Shown: positions 45,581 through 55,010, numbered from the stretch's first letter. The stretch is 64,000 bases of DNA from Streptomyces sp. QL37 (GCF_002941025.1 NZ_PTJS01000001.1:1364001-1428000); one strand, 5' to 3'. Notes: generated by a model not told the origin, from the sequence alone. Translations and numbers: made by a program.

Positions 45581-46555
45581 ATGGAGAGAATGCGACGAGC
45601 CCGCGTCGGGGAAATAGCCGAAAGACTGTACCAGCGGCCGACGACAGCTGACTACCGGGGGGCCCCCATCCCCGTGGAGGAGGCGCTCACGCAATCACTG
45701 CCGTGTGAGGACGGCAACAACCACGTTCGGGCAGCACTAGAGGCCATAGTGGAACGTCTCGGGTTTCCCGCTCAGTACGGGGGTAGCGGAATTGGCCCGA
45801 GCATCCGGTGGCAGTCAGCGACCGACACCCTACTTTTGGATCAAGGACGGAGCGGGTTGCAACTCTCCATCCACAGGAGCGACGATCTCAACGACCGGGA
45901 GCTCTCGATCTTTCGCCAGGGGGTGGGTAGTGCCCCCAATCAGGTAGCAACTTACAACGATCTTCCTTACCTGTGGCAGGTGATCCGCAAGGATGGAGCC
46001 GAACTCGCCACCTTTGCGCCGTCAAGTCCTCCAGCCTCGGACTGGCCGCTCCTGGAGGAGTCGTTCAGATCACTGCTGATGGCTTTGTCCGATCAGCTGC
46101 CGGCTCAGCTTGGCTCCGCCGCAGTGGGGTTCAATGTCACGAACCGGGCAGACGGGGATCGAGTCCTGGCTGTCCTGTGCAACCCGCATGATGAGCTGAT
46201 GGCACTAATCGACGGAACTGACTCGCCAGACCAGTGGAGCCCAGGTCACACCGAGTACGAAGCTGCCATTCTGAGCCGCGGCTGGCACGCCGAGGTTCCG
46301 TTCCGGTGGTGGGAGGCGACCTTCCCTCGCGGGATGGAGGGGGCCACAGACCTGGCCGCCCTCATCGTCCGCGAGCTGCGACACCGCGGTGCTCGGGGCC
46401 CCGCCGATCTCGACCTATCGGAGCTCACCGTGGACGAGACGCTCGAAACAGGTGGTATAGGGGCGGATCTAGGCAAGCTGCTCCTGCCGGGTTTGGGCGT
46501 CAACCCGCCGAGCAACCCCAGCCCCGCGCGCCCCAGCCCTTCGTTCGATATGTAG
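45581..46555 (+). CDS. Hypothetical protein
   Basis: The protein has 324 aa if ATG 45581 is used. The frame is open further upstream but loses coding character. There is no clear ribosome binding site, so leaderless translation is possible. Residues 1-30 are basic (MERMRRARVGEIAERL). The centre has alternating helices and strands (VRAALEAIVERLGFPAQYGG, GFNVTNRADGDRVL). The end is Pro/Ser-rich. No family is recognised. The following stretch 46556-47218 (660 bp) holds no gene I can support. Confidence 0.6.
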   Translation: MERMRRARVGEIAERLYQRPTTADYRGAPIPVEEALTQSLPCEDGNNHVRAALEAIVERLGFPAQYGGSGIGPSIRWQSATDTLLLDQGRSGLQLSIHRSDDLNDRELSIFRQGVGSAPNQVATYNDLPYLWQVIRKDGAELATFAPSSPPASDWPLLEESFRSLLMALSDQLPAQLGSAAVGFNVTNRADGDRVLAVLCNPHDELMALIDGTDSPDQWSPGHTEYEAAILSRGWHAEVPFRWWEATFPRGMEGATDLAALIVRELRHRGARGPADLDLSELTVDETLETGGIGADLGKLLLPGLGVNPPSNPSPARPSPSFDM

Positions 46556-47218
46556 CCCAGCGCTCACCTCTTGCGGGCCGATGAGCCGCGCAAAGCTGAC
46601 GCTTAGTCATTTACCGCTAAACAGCGGCGCAGTTGTTCACACCCTCTCGAATACATGCCCTGCGGCTCCACGCCACTAACACTGGCAGCCTGGGTGACGC
46701 TCTCTCACATACGTTTGACAGGCAGGGCTTTCCGGCGATTGCGGACAACACCCTCTCAAGGCGTAAAGCTATTCGACGCCTTGCGATCCACAGTCTTGGG
46801 CCACCCCTCCAACAGGAATCCACAAGCTTCGAATCTATTGACTTGAAGGCTCAGAAGGGAAGTCACCTATCCCGACATTCGGGCCATCGCGCCCACCGGC
46901 TCGGTATTCTGTGAGTCGGGCCACACCGGCAGTGTCGCGCTCTGCCCATTACGTGGCGCAGGCGAGATCACTTCGCGACACTCGGCGCTTCTAAATACCC
47001 CACTCCGAATCAGAGTTGCGCACACGAAGTGGTGGCCAACCGCATCCAGCCAAATGACCAGCAGGGCATGCACCCGACAAATCACTGTCTGGCGGCAAGC
47101 ATAAGGTCATCACTCGGAGAGGCTCGCTTCCCCGGCATAACCTCTCTCGCTCACAGGAAGGCGCCACTCGCGCCGGACTGACATGCGCAGCAAAAGTGGC
47201 AACCAGGAAGGGACGGCA

Positions 47219-47797
47219 ATGCTTTCGTCGCGTTCGCTGTTTTCGGGCAGCGAGATGCGCAAGTTGCGGCGGCGGTGCGAAGCAAAGCTGCGCGACTTGC
47301 CGCTCCCGAGTGACGCCCCCGACGTGAGTGCCCTGGTGGCCCCCATGGAAGCCGTCAGTGGCCGCACGATCCGCCTCGTACAGGTGGACGACATGGCATC
47401 TGATCGCCGTACTGCGTGCGGGCTGCGAGTCCGGGGGCGAGGTACCACGTACATACTTTTCCGGCGGCGCCCAACTCCGCATCAGACAGAACATACGATT
47501 TTGCACGAACTGGCCCACGAGTGGCTCGACCACCGCTCTAGCATCTCTCCCCGAGAGGCGCTTCTCAGCGTCCCTGAACCCGTCTGGGAGCGCATCGTCA
47601 CCGACCTTGGGCCGGACCTCGTGGTCCAGGCCAGGGCACGCTTCGGCTCGGTGGAGGAGAGGGAGGCCGAGCTGTCTGCCACTCTCATCAAGATCAAGCT
47701 CCAGCGGCAGGCAGGAACCGGCGAGGATCCGATGAGCCTCCTGGATTCCAGCCTCTCCCATCCCGTGGCGCCGCCGCTCTACACCGGGAAGTTCTGA
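47219..47797 (+). CDS. ImmA/IrrE-type metallopeptidase-like protein
   Basis: The protein has 192 aa. ATG 47219 has AGGAAGGG upstream. The zinc motif HELAHEWLDH (HExxH) is present in the middle, as in ImmA/IrrE peptidases that cleave XRE-type repressors. It is followed after 10 bp by a MAB_1171c membrane protein, and an XRE gene lies opposite at 49078-49932. The three together form a recurring actinobacterial module. The XRE protein may be the substrate (inference). Confidence 0.85.
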   Translation: MLSSRSLFSGSEMRKLRRRCEAKLRDLPLPSDAPDVSALVAPMEAVSGRTIRLVQVDDMASDRRTACGLRVRGRGTTYILFRRRPTPHQTEHTILHELAHEWLDHRSSISPREALLSVPEPVWERIVTDLGPDLVVQARARFGSVEEREAELSATLIKIKLQRQAGTGEDPMSLLDSSLSHPVAPPLYTGKF

Positions 47798-47806
47798 GGC
47801 CGACCG

Positions 47807-49045
47807 ATGCTCGACATCTGCACCTACATCGGATCCACCGTCATGACGGTGATGGCCTTGTGGCGGTTGCCGGCGCTTCGCTATGACGACCCGGAGAGGC
47901 GGGCCCTCTGGGCGTGCGCGTCTGGGTTCGCCGCCGCGCTGTGGTGTCGTGTACCTGCGGTCAAGAGCGCTCTGGACTCCCCGATAACCGACCTGTATGT
48001 GCTGGTGAAGTACCTCACCTCGATAATCGCCATCCTCGCCGTTCTGCGGTACATCACGGCCATCTACGGCAAGGCGCGAGGGCCGGCAGGCAATCCGCGC
48101 TACGTGGAGACGTCCCGTCGCGTCAACCGCATCGCGCACGGCTGCGCACTCAGCGCTGTCGGCGCGATGGTCATCCTCTTCTTCACCGCGGTGGACCGAA
48201 GCCGCCCAAGCACCGAGTTCGCGACCGACCACGCGGGGCAATGGGGCGCGGCCACCTTCATCAGCATCCTGTATGTGTACTTGGCGTCGGCCGCGGCAAC
48301 CTGCATGTTCCAGTGGGGCCGCGCCGCTCGTCGCGCTGAGACTAGGCTTCTGCGCTCAGGACTCGCGCTGATGGCCCTCGCAATGGCGCTGTACACGCTC
48401 TACTCGCTGTTCCGGATCGTCACAGTCTGGGCCCCGACGAACGCCAGTGCCCCGACCATGCGAATCGTCGCCGATACCAGCAATCTCACGGTTGGTCTCC
48501 TGTGGGCCGCGGGAGCAAGCATCCCTTCCGCAAAGGCCCTTTCGGCGCGCTGGACGGCCTGGAGGGCGCTGCACGAGTTGTACCCGTTGCGGCGCGACTT
48601 GATGAGCGCCTTCCCTGACATCCCGTTCCAGCCATCCGCGAGCCGTCTGCGGGAGTGGACCAGGACTTCACCGTCGCTCGATGTCAGGCTCGATCAGTGG
48701 ACGCAAGACATCGGGGACGCAGTGGAGCAGCTGCGGCATTACGCCACTCCGTCCCTGTTGCACGTAGCGGAAGACGCGACCGCCGCGCACGCGGACCCGG
48801 AGCCGGCAGCGGAGGCGTACTGGATCAAGGCAGCCTTGCGTAACGCGCGCTCCGGCCTGCGTTCCCGGTTGCCGGTGAGAGGACTCCGGGACAAACCGCT
48901 CTCAGATATCCATGCCGAGGCGCACTGGCTCGCTCGCGTGCAGGCCGTCTACGCGACCATCTCGGACAGGCAACTCGAGGCTCTGCTCGCCCGGGCAGCC
49001 GGGGAGCCCGACGCGCACCACCTCAGCGACCAAGCTGCGCGTTAA
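47807..49045 (+). CDS. MAB_1171c-family putative membrane transporter
   Basis: The protein has 412 aa. The N-terminal 240 residues hold about seven hydrophobic helices (ITDLYVLVKYLTSIIAILAV, CALSAVGAMVILFF, FISILYVYLASAAATC, ALMALAMALYTLYSLF). The C-terminal 160 residues are soluble (WTAWRALHELYPLRRDLMSA). This is the layout of the MAB_1171c (DUF6545) family. It is linked to the ImmA/IrrE gene in a probable operon. What it transports or senses is not known. Confidence 0.85.
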   Translation: MLDICTYIGSTVMTVMALWRLPALRYDDPERRALWACASGFAAALWCRVPAVKSALDSPITDLYVLVKYLTSIIAILAVLRYITAIYGKARGPAGNPRYVETSRRVNRIAHGCALSAVGAMVILFFTAVDRSRPSTEFATDHAGQWGAATFISILYVYLASAAATCMFQWGRAARRAETRLLRSGLALMALAMALYTLYSLFRIVTVWAPTNASAPTMRIVADTSNLTVGLLWAAGASIPSAKALSARWTAWRALHELYPLRRDLMSAFPDIPFQPSASRLREWTRTSPSLDVRLDQWTQDIGDAVEQLRHYATPSLLHVAEDATAAHADPEPAAEAYWIKAALRNARSGLRSRLPVRGLRDKPLSDIHAEAHWLARVQAVYATISDRQLEALLARAAGEPDAHHLSDQAAR

Positions 49046-49077
49046 ACGCACGCGGTACTGGATCCGACGGGCATCGG

Positions 49078-49932
49078 TCAGCGCTCACCCTCATCGTCAG
49101 CGAGCAACTTGTTGAGGACGGCCAGGAAGGCTGGGGAGATGCCGCCCTCGCCGCCCCGCGCAGCGAGGGCCACGTCATGTTGAGCCGCCAGGAAGCGGAT
49201 GTCCTCCAGTACGCGTTTTTGCGCTGACTGTCCGTTGTGAAAGACCATGGGCGATACATCGAAGTACGCGCCGAGCGCCTCGAAAGCGACTGTGCGGGCG
49301 CCGTCGTCGAAGATGTCTTCAGCAGAGGCGCCGCTGAGCAGTGCGTCCACCTGCTCGGCCTTGAGCACCTCCGCACCGAGCTTTTCGTTGACTGCGGCGG
49401 CCAGTTCCCCAGCTCCGGGACGACTGTCAGGGAACCGCGCTTCCATGAGTTCGGAGAGTGTGTCGGCTAGCTGGGGGCCGGAGGAGTCGACTGGCTCTGG
49501 CGTGGGAGCACTCTCCCCGAATGATCTGCGCTGGGCCGCCTGCAATTCCTCAATTGTGACCCCGTAGAGCCCTGCCAGGTCGGGCAGAGACGACTCGTCG
49601 AGCTTGCGCACGCCGCGCTCCGCAGCCCCCAAGCGGAACCGGCTGACCGCTTCGCTCAGCTCCGCCGCGTGACTTTGGGAGTACCCCGCGTCGCATCGGA
49701 GGTCCACCAGGTCAGGATCCCCGTCACGCGGGAAGAGGACGTCGATGTCCGCGCCTAGCGCCCGCGCGATAGCCGGGAGCTTCTCGGCCGGGGGGATCGA
49801 CTTGCCGCTCTCCCAGCGGGCCACGGGCTCATGCGACCCCACACCCGCCTCCCTGCCCAGGACGCGCTGGTGCATGTCGGCTTCCCGGCGCCTGGCTCTC
49901 AGGCGTCGGCCATCGAATCGGCGCGGAGGCAT
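49078..49932 (-). CDS. XRE-family transcriptional regulator
   Basis: The protein has 284 aa. An AGGGAG site lies seven bases before ATG 49932. The N-terminal helix-turn-helix runs to about residue 70 (EAGVGSHEPVARWESGKSIP, AIARALGADIDVLF). A second XRE-like region may lie at 80-130 (CDAGYSQSHAAELSEAVSRF, LAGLYGVTIEELQ). The C-terminus shares the RFPDSRPGAGELAAAVNEKL region found in XRE proteins beside ImmA/IrrE genes. It is convergent to the MAB_1171c gene, 32 bp apart. Confidence 0.88.
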   Translation of the reverse strand: MPPRRFDGRRLRARRREADMHQRVLGREAGVGSHEPVARWESGKSIPPAEKLPAIARALGADIDVLFPRDGDPDLVDLRCDAGYSQSHAAELSEAVSRFRLGAAERGVRKLDESSLPDLAGLYGVTIEELQAAQRRSFGESAPTPEPVDSSGPQLADTLSELMEARFPDSRPGAGELAAAVNEKLGAEVLKAEQVDALLSGASAEDIFDDGARTVAFEALGAYFDVSPMVFHNGQSAQKRVLEDIRFLAAQHDVALAARGGEGGISPAFLAVLNKLLADDEGER

Positions 49933-50443
49933 CGGTCGCTCCCTGAGCTGCAGGTATCGGAGTGGAGGGCCACCCCCCCATGCTCTTGCAACAGCAATCT
50001 ACATGACGTAGGTTCTCGTCGCACGGACTCTCGCGCAGCAAAAACGGAGTCCAACCGTCCGCTTGTGGCTCACTGTGCTCCGTCGCATGGCCCACGCCTC
50101 GGCCATCTGACTCCGGAGAACCCTTCGTGATCCACTATCCCGCGCCTCCAGCCGCGCGACTTCTACAGAGTTTAAGAACCAAGTCTGGATCTTGAAGCGC
50201 CGTCCTGCGTATGTTCGTCGTCGCCCGAGCACCCGGTCCGGGCGACGACAGAAGGAGCAGCACAATGCGGGCATTCAGCGCCTCATAGCTCCAGATACAG
50301 CGACGGCGTCCGAGAGGTGCAACTCCCGGACGCCGAACGCCTAACGGCTGTACCGCCCCGGCAAGGGCGGAGATCGCCACCATCACCACGCTGATCCCTT
50401 CCACGGGGCGTCTCAGCGCGGCAACACAAAAGGAGATTCTTGC
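49933..50443. other. Non-coding region between the XRE gene and the plasmid-type block
   Basis: About 510 bp with no supported gene. It contains the promoter region for the minus-strand XRE gene and a perfect hairpin at 50304-50335. I see no att site or tRNA. Confidence 0.4.
50304..50335 (+). promoter_or_regulatory. Perfect hairpin ahead of the plasmid-type operon
   Basis: CGGCGTCCG and CGGACGCCG form a 9-bp stem around a 14-nt loop, about 110 bp before the small ORF at 50444. Possible attenuator or terminator. Confidence 0.45.
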
Positions 50444-50590
50444 ATGCGCTCCGCCATGCGCAAAAGGCCCTTCCCCCCGGCCTACACGGCAGCCGCCTCC
50501 ACCTCCGCACCTCGCCGACCCAGGTCGGCACGCGCCATCCCTGCCTCGGCAACCTGCGGGCGCCGCCTCGTCGCCAGGAGCGGCCGATGA
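50444..50590 (+). CDS. Small basic protein at the head of the plasmid-type operon
   Basis: The ORF has 48 codons: ATG 50444 with AAAGGAG eight bases upstream, and the stop at 50588-50590 overlaps the next start (ATGA). The product is rich in Arg, Ala and Pro (MRSAMRKRPFPPAYTAAAST). It could be a leader peptide coupled to translation of the next gene, or a small basic protein in its own right. Confidence 0.5.
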   Translation: MRSAMRKRPFPPAYTAAASTSAPRRPRSARAIPASATCGRRLVARSGR

Positions 50591-51483
50591 GCGCCGATGC
50601 CCGCGAATGGGTGTGGGAGCACAGCTCCAGCCGAGGGGCCGCGCGTCTGGTCCTGCTATCGATCGCTGACCGGGTGGCCGACGATCAGTGCATCTCCTGG
50701 GCCTCGCTGTCCAGCCTGGCCAAGCGCACCCGGGCCTCGGTCTCCACGGTGCGCGAAGCCATCGAGCGCCTGCTCCTCGCCGGCGAGCTGGAACAGCTCG
50801 ACGACCTGGTGGGCCCGCAGCGCAGCACGGTCTATCGCCTGCCTCTCGCCGCCGAAGCGGTCGCACAGGCGCTGAGAGAGCAGCGGAAGGAAGACGACGA
50901 CACGGCGGTGTCGGACGAGCCCGCCGCCCCTGCGGAGCTCCGGCTGTCGGCCCTGCGGCGGTACGGAATCCGCCCGCGCGAGGTGCCGGAATCCCCTGCG
51001 AGGGCCCGGAAACCGGCAGTACCGGAAACCGGCAGGTCGCGACGGAAACCGGCACAGCGGCGTACCGGCCACCGGCACAGCGATGTACCGGCCACCGGCA
51101 CACAGAACCGTAGTGAACCTGATTTGAACCGGAGGTACAGCAGTAGTGGTGCTGCCGTCACCTCGGCTGCCGAGTGGCAGGTCGACCCCGCCACCCACAC
51201 CTGGACCCGCCAGCAGGGACACCTCGACCGCCTCGGCGAGCAGGGCCTGCAGTCCGCCGACGCGAAGTGGCGTGCACACCGAGCAGGCCATGCTCCGAGG
51301 CCGGCGGAAGCCTGGGCTGCCGACTGGCGCTCCTGGATCACCCGTGAGCACGCCCCCAACCGCCCGAACCTCCACGCCGTGCCCGGCAAGAACACCGCTG
51401 CGCCTGGCGGGATGACGCGGGCGGAGGCCCACACCGCCGCCCTTCTCGCCGCCCTCGATGAGCCCACCGGAACGGAGGGCTGA
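50587..51483 (+). CDS. Winged-helix DNA-binding protein of plasmid/ICE type
   Basis: The protein has 298 aa with AGGAG six bases before the ATG. Residues 10-90 are a winged helix of the kind found in plasmid replication or regulatory proteins (LVLLSIADRVADDQCISWAS, LAKRTRASVSTVREAIERLL, GELEQLDDLVGPQRSTVYRL). The middle is disordered and basic. The C-terminal part contains WRAHRAGHAPRPAEAWAADW, which is common in this family. It may bind an origin or promoter of the element. Confidence 0.75.
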   Translation: MSADAREWVWEHSSSRGAARLVLLSIADRVADDQCISWASLSSLAKRTRASVSTVREAIERLLLAGELEQLDDLVGPQRSTVYRLPLAAEAVAQALREQRKEDDDTAVSDEPAAPAELRLSALRRYGIRPREVPESPARARKPAVPETGRSRRKPAQRRTGHRHSDVPATGTQNRSEPDLNRRYSSSGAAVTSAAEWQVDPATHTWTRQQGHLDRLGEQGLQSADAKWRAHRAGHAPRPAEAWAADWRSWITREHAPNRPNLHAVPGKNTAAPGGMTRAEAHTAALLAALDEPTGTEG

Positions 51484-51485
51484 CC

Positions 51486-52181
51486 ATGGACCGCCGCGAA
51501 ATCGCCGCCCTGCTTGCCTACATCGGCAGGCTCGACCCCCGCAGCATCCGCACCGACGAGGGCGAGGCCCGCGACCAGCTCGCCCAGTGGAACGAGCTGA
51601 TCCGTGACGTGCCGATGGCCACTCCGCACGGCTGGGACGCCCGCGTCGCCGCCCGCCAGCACTACCGCGCCTCGCCCTACCAGATCCAGCCGGCGGACGT
51701 GGTCCGCCCCTGGGAGAGCTATCGGCGCAACCGCCTGGCCCTCCACTCCGACCCCACACCGTCCGCGGACCCGGACAATCAGGCCGCCTGGACCGCAGAG
51801 CTGGTCGGCACCCGCCACGCCGTCGCCAACGGCATAGTGCAACCCGCACAGGCCCGGGCCATCACCAGCAGCCAGGAGGAGATCAACCCGAGGCTGCAGG
51901 CTCGGCTGGACCAGATCGGCTCCTGCATACCGCCCGCCGCCCGAGCCGCTCTCGCACCGTTCCGGCCCGCCCGGGCTACACGCGAAGCCGCTGTCGCGCA
52001 AGGGCTGCCCGATGCCCTGAGCGTGCGATGCGAGTGGTGTCTGGCCCCGGTCGGCGAGCCGTGTCGCCGCCGCCGGATCGGCCCCAACGACGGAGTACGC
52101 GCCATCACTCCGCGCGCCACCCCACACCCCGGCCGTGTGGACCTCTCCGCCCAGCAGGCCCAGCAGCCCGCCCTGGCCTGA
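51486..52181 (+). CDS. Zinc-finger domain protein of Streptomyces mobile elements
   Basis: The protein has 231 aa and follows the previous gene after two bases. The C-terminal finger reads CEWCLAPVGEPCRRRR, then ATPHPGR, as in the actinobacterial and phage zinc-finger family (Cys-x2-Cys ... Cys and His). The N-terminal half is helical with EIAALLAYIGRLDPRSIRTD. The function is unknown; DNA or RNA binding is likely. Confidence 0.75.
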   Translation: MDRREIAALLAYIGRLDPRSIRTDEGEARDQLAQWNELIRDVPMATPHGWDARVAARQHYRASPYQIQPADVVRPWESYRRNRLALHSDPTPSADPDNQAAWTAELVGTRHAVANGIVQPAQARAITSSQEEINPRLQARLDQIGSCIPPAARAALAPFRPARATREAAVAQGLPDALSVRCEWCLAPVGEPCRRRRIGPNDGVRAITPRATPHPGRVDLSAQQAQQPALA

Positions 52182-52341
52182 CCGGCGCCTCCGGCGCGTG
52201 CATCCCGTCCGCCGCACCGCCGCAACCTCACCGTCCCGCACCGGCTGCGGCGCACGCCCACGCGCCGCTTCCGGCACCCAACGCCGCACCCGCCGAGCAC
52301 TGCGCTAGCCGGCCGGTGTGGCAGCACATCGGAGACTCGCC

Positions 52342-52983
52342 TTGCGCCACATCACCACCCACGACGCGCCGGCCACCGGCCTGCGTGGCATCGGAGACAC
52401 CAGCTGGCACACCCGCGGAGCCTGCTACGGCCTGGATGTCGAGGACGCCGAGGCGGTCTTCTTCCCCGGCCCCCGGGACCACGAAGAGATCGCGGAGGCG
52501 AAGGAACTGTGCGGCTGGTGCCCCGTACGACGTGACTGCCTCGACTTCGCCCTGGAGAACGGCCTCAAGGAGGGCGTCTGGGGCGGCCTCACCGAGGCCG
52601 AGCGGCGTCCCCTGCACGATGGTCTGCCCCAGCGCCTGGACTACCGGCGCGTGACGGCCTTCTTCCGGGGACGCGACGTCCATCTCACCGAAGTCGAGCG
52701 GCAGGTCGTCATCGACCACGCCTACGTCCGTGGTTGGAGTCCCTACCGGCTCGGGGCCGCCCTGCAGATCAGCCGCAAGCACGCCCGTGACCTGCTCCGG
52801 CAGTCCGCCAACAAGGTCCTCGATCGCGACCGCACCTACGGCGTGCCACGGCCCAAGAAGAAGCGGAAGAAGACCGCTCCGGCAGCAGGCGGCCCTGCAG
52901 CCGTCAAGCCCTGCACCCAGCAGGCCGTACCCCGCCCGGCAGCGTCGACGCCGGCGATGTCCCCTCTCGGAAAGGCCGCATGA
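52342..52983 (+). CDS. WhiB-family iron-sulfur transcription factor
   Basis: The protein has 213 aa if TTG 52342 is used (GGAG seven bases upstream); GTG 52318 is the alternative. The WhiB domain has the first Cys in RGACYG, then CGWCPVRRDC for the cluster and GVWGGLTEAERR as the turn. A helix-turn-helix-like segment (VERQVVIDHAYVRGWSPYRL, ISRKHARDLLRQ) and a basic Lys-rich tail follow, an extended form typical of plasmid WhiB proteins. It overlaps the next gene (ATGA at 52980). Confidence 0.92.
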   Translation: MRHITTHDAPATGLRGIGDTSWHTRGACYGLDVEDAEAVFFPGPRDHEEIAEAKELCGWCPVRRDCLDFALENGLKEGVWGGLTEAERRPLHDGLPQRLDYRRVTAFFRGRDVHLTEVERQVVIDHAYVRGWSPYRLGAALQISRKHARDLLRQSANKVLDRDRTYGVPRPKKKRKKTAPAAGGPAAVKPCTQQAVPRPAASTPAMSPLGKAA

Positions 52984-54527
52984 CCCACCCCGTCCTGGCC
53001 CTCGGTGTCGCTCCGGACCTCCCTCTCCTCCTCGCCGCCGTCGTGCCCGCCGCCCTGGTTCTCGTACTGACCGCCTGGGCGGCCCGGCGCCGGACAACCC
53101 GCACACAGAAGCGTCTCGGCGGTCCCGCGGTCAAGGTCGCAGCCCTGGCCGCCCTCGGCTGCACCGCCTACAGCGCCGACACGAGCTGGCGCTTCGCCGC
53201 CGACTACCTCGACATGGCCGGCACCGCGGAGCGGATCATGATGTTCGCCGCGGCCGAGCTGGCGCTCTTCGCAACCGCCCTGATGGCCCGGCAGAATCTG
53301 GCCACCCAGGGTGCCCCCGGGCTGCCGGGCACGCTGGTCTGGGTGATCACCGGCGTGCAGGTGATCCCCGCCTTCGCCGAGAGCGGTCTCGTCGGCGGCA
53401 CGGTCCGGGCCTTCGTCGGACCGGTCATGGCGGCAATGTTGTGGCATCTCGCCATGGGGATCGAGCTACGCCTGCACACTCCTGGTGCCGCCTCCCACGG
53501 GCTGATCGCCGTCCTGGGCCGGGAGGCCCGCGAGCGTCTCCTGTCCCGCCTCGGTATCGCCGCCCGAGACCGCGACGCCGCGCAGATCACCCGGGACCGA
53601 GCAACCGCCCGCGCTGTCACCCTCGCCGCCAAACTCGCCGAGCGCACACCCCAGCAGCAGCAGAGCCGGCGCGGGCGGCGTCTCACCCGGCGCCTGTCGA
53701 CAGCGGTCGGCAGGGCCTCGGTCGGCACCGACCCGCTGCAGCGCACACAACTGCTCGACCAGCTTGCCGCACGACGGCACGCACTCGCGCTCGCCACGGT
53801 CCCGCTGCCCTCCCCCTGGTCCCCGGAGCCCAGCACCGCACCAGCCACCGCCGGCCCCCCGCAGCCGACGACGAACGGGGACCGCGGACCGAGCGACGCG
53901 AAGGGACCGGCTTCCAAAGTCGAGACCTTGAGGGCCCCTGAACGCCCGGGGACCGAGGACGGGTACGTGGGGACCATCGTGGGGACTACGACTCCAGAAG
54001 CAGGTGCGGCCCCAGGGGCAGGACCCTCCCGATCGGAGGGGACACGGGAGGACACCGCAGGCATGGGGACCGACCGTCCCATGCAGAAAGTGCCTGCTCA
54101 AGTCCCTGATTCGTATTGGGGACCGACTACCGCCGAGTCGGGGACCGAGCCCACCGGGGACCGGGGACCGACCACCACCGACACGGGGACCGAACCCACC
54201 GGGGACCGGGGACCGACGGTCCCTCTCCGCCGGAAGCCGATCACTAAGCCTCGGACGAAGAACAAGGGGAAACGCGGCCGGTCCCGCACCCCGGAGAGCC
54301 AGCGCCCGCCACGAGAGCTGGAGCAGCCGGAGCACCAGCTCGTTCGGGAAGTCCGGCCCCACGTCCCCGGCCTGCTCGCACGGGACGGCAACGGAGCGAT
54401 CACTCGGGTTCAGTTGCGGGAAATCATCCGCCGCGAGGGCCTCACGGGCTGCCGGAACGACCGAATCACCCTCGTCCTCCAGGAACTGCGGAGCGAGGAC
54501 ACCACGACGACAAGGGGCACCACATGA
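52980..54527 (+). CDS. DUF2637-like membrane protein with repetitive C-terminal region
   Basis: The protein has 515 aa. Four hydrophobic helices lie in the first 150 residues (DLPLLLAAVVPAALVLVLTA, VAALAALGCTAYS, MFAAAELALFATALMA, GTLVWVITGVQVIPAFA). The middle is basic (residues 190-270) and the rest is a low-complexity region with the peptide GTEPTGDRGPT twice (54141-54173 and 54186-54218). It ends in a helical domain (HQLVREVRPHVPGLLARDG). DUF2637-type proteins are common on conjugative Streptomyces elements. The repeats are unusual in also forming many GGGGACC motifs at DNA level. Confidence 0.8.
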   Translation: MTHPVLALGVAPDLPLLLAAVVPAALVLVLTAWAARRRTTRTQKRLGGPAVKVAALAALGCTAYSADTSWRFAADYLDMAGTAERIMMFAAAELALFATALMARQNLATQGAPGLPGTLVWVITGVQVIPAFAESGLVGGTVRAFVGPVMAAMLWHLAMGIELRLHTPGAASHGLIAVLGREARERLLSRLGIAARDRDAAQITRDRATARAVTLAAKLAERTPQQQQSRRGRRLTRRLSTAVGRASVGTDPLQRTQLLDQLAARRHALALATVPLPSPWSPEPSTAPATAGPPQPTTNGDRGPSDAKGPASKVETLRAPERPGTEDGYVGTIVGTTTPEAGAAPGAGPSRSEGTREDTAGMGTDRPMQKVPAQVPDSYWGPTTAESGTEPTGDRGPTTTDTGTEPTGDRGPTVPLRRKPITKPRTKNKGKRGRSRTPESQRPPRELEQPEHQLVREVRPHVPGLLARDGNGAITRVQLREIIRREGLTGCRNDRITLVLQELRSEDTTTTRGTT

Positions 54528-54715
54528 AGACCTGCCACCGGTTCAACACCGTCCGCGGGGAGTATGAGCGGGAGATCGGCTACATGCTCGCTCACTCCCA
54601 GCGATACGAGGGCAGGCCGGCGGCGAAGTCCAGTGCGAAGCAGGCGGTCTCGGCGAAACAGCGGATGGCCCGGGCGCTCAGCAGCCACGTCGGGCGCTGC
54701 CCCGAGTGCGGCTGA
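54524..54715 (+). CDS. Small protein ending in CxxC
   Basis: The protein has 63 aa with ATGA overlap to the upstream membrane protein. It is basic and helical (MKTCHRFNTVRGEYEREIGY, AKSSAKQAVSAKQRMARALS) and ends CPECG, a possible metal or redox pair. The function is unknown. A terminator follows. Confidence 0.65.
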   Translation: MKTCHRFNTVRGEYEREIGYMLAHSQRYEGRPAAKSSAKQAVSAKQRMARALSSHVGRCPECG

Positions 54716-54752
54716 ACTGGCAGAAGACCAGCTCATCGCCCCTATCAGTATC

Positions 54753-54779
54753 GGTGGCCCGGCTCCGTGCCGGGCCACC
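54753..54779 (+). terminator. Terminator hairpin after the WhiB/membrane operon
   Basis: GGTGGCCCGGC and GCCGGGCCACC form an 11-bp perfect stem with a five-base loop, 38 bp after the stop at 54715. Confidence 0.75.
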
Positions 54780-54801
54780 TCCCCGCTCTAGGAGACACAC
54801 C

Positions 54802-54897
54802 GTGATCCCTCGTTCGTCCGAGCCCACCGCCGCCGAGGCCAGCGCCTGGGCAGATGTCCTGGTCCGCCGACGGCTCCTGCAGGCCGCAGGCCAGTGA
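54802..54897 (+). CDS. Very small ORF with good ribosome binding site
   Basis: The 31-codon ORF (IPRSSEPTAAEASAWADVLV then RRRLLQAAGQ) starts at GTG with GGAG seven bases upstream, between a terminator and the MobC-like gene. The helix-like composition and the site support translation, but the function is unknown. Confidence 0.45.
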   Translation: MIPRSSEPTAAEASAWADVLVRRRLLQAAGQ

Positions 54898-55010
54898 CTC
54901 AACCAGGACCGGCCCGAGAGGCCCGTCCGCGTCCTCTCAGGGCCGGCCGACGTCGTCGCGCAGGCCGCGGCCATCCAGCATCGCAACCGCTCCACGAGGT
55001 CCGAATCCCG

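Noticed and set aside
46556..47180. Several short ORFs on both strands
   Set aside because: Mutually overlapping, no start signals and no recognisable family; the region is better called non-coding.
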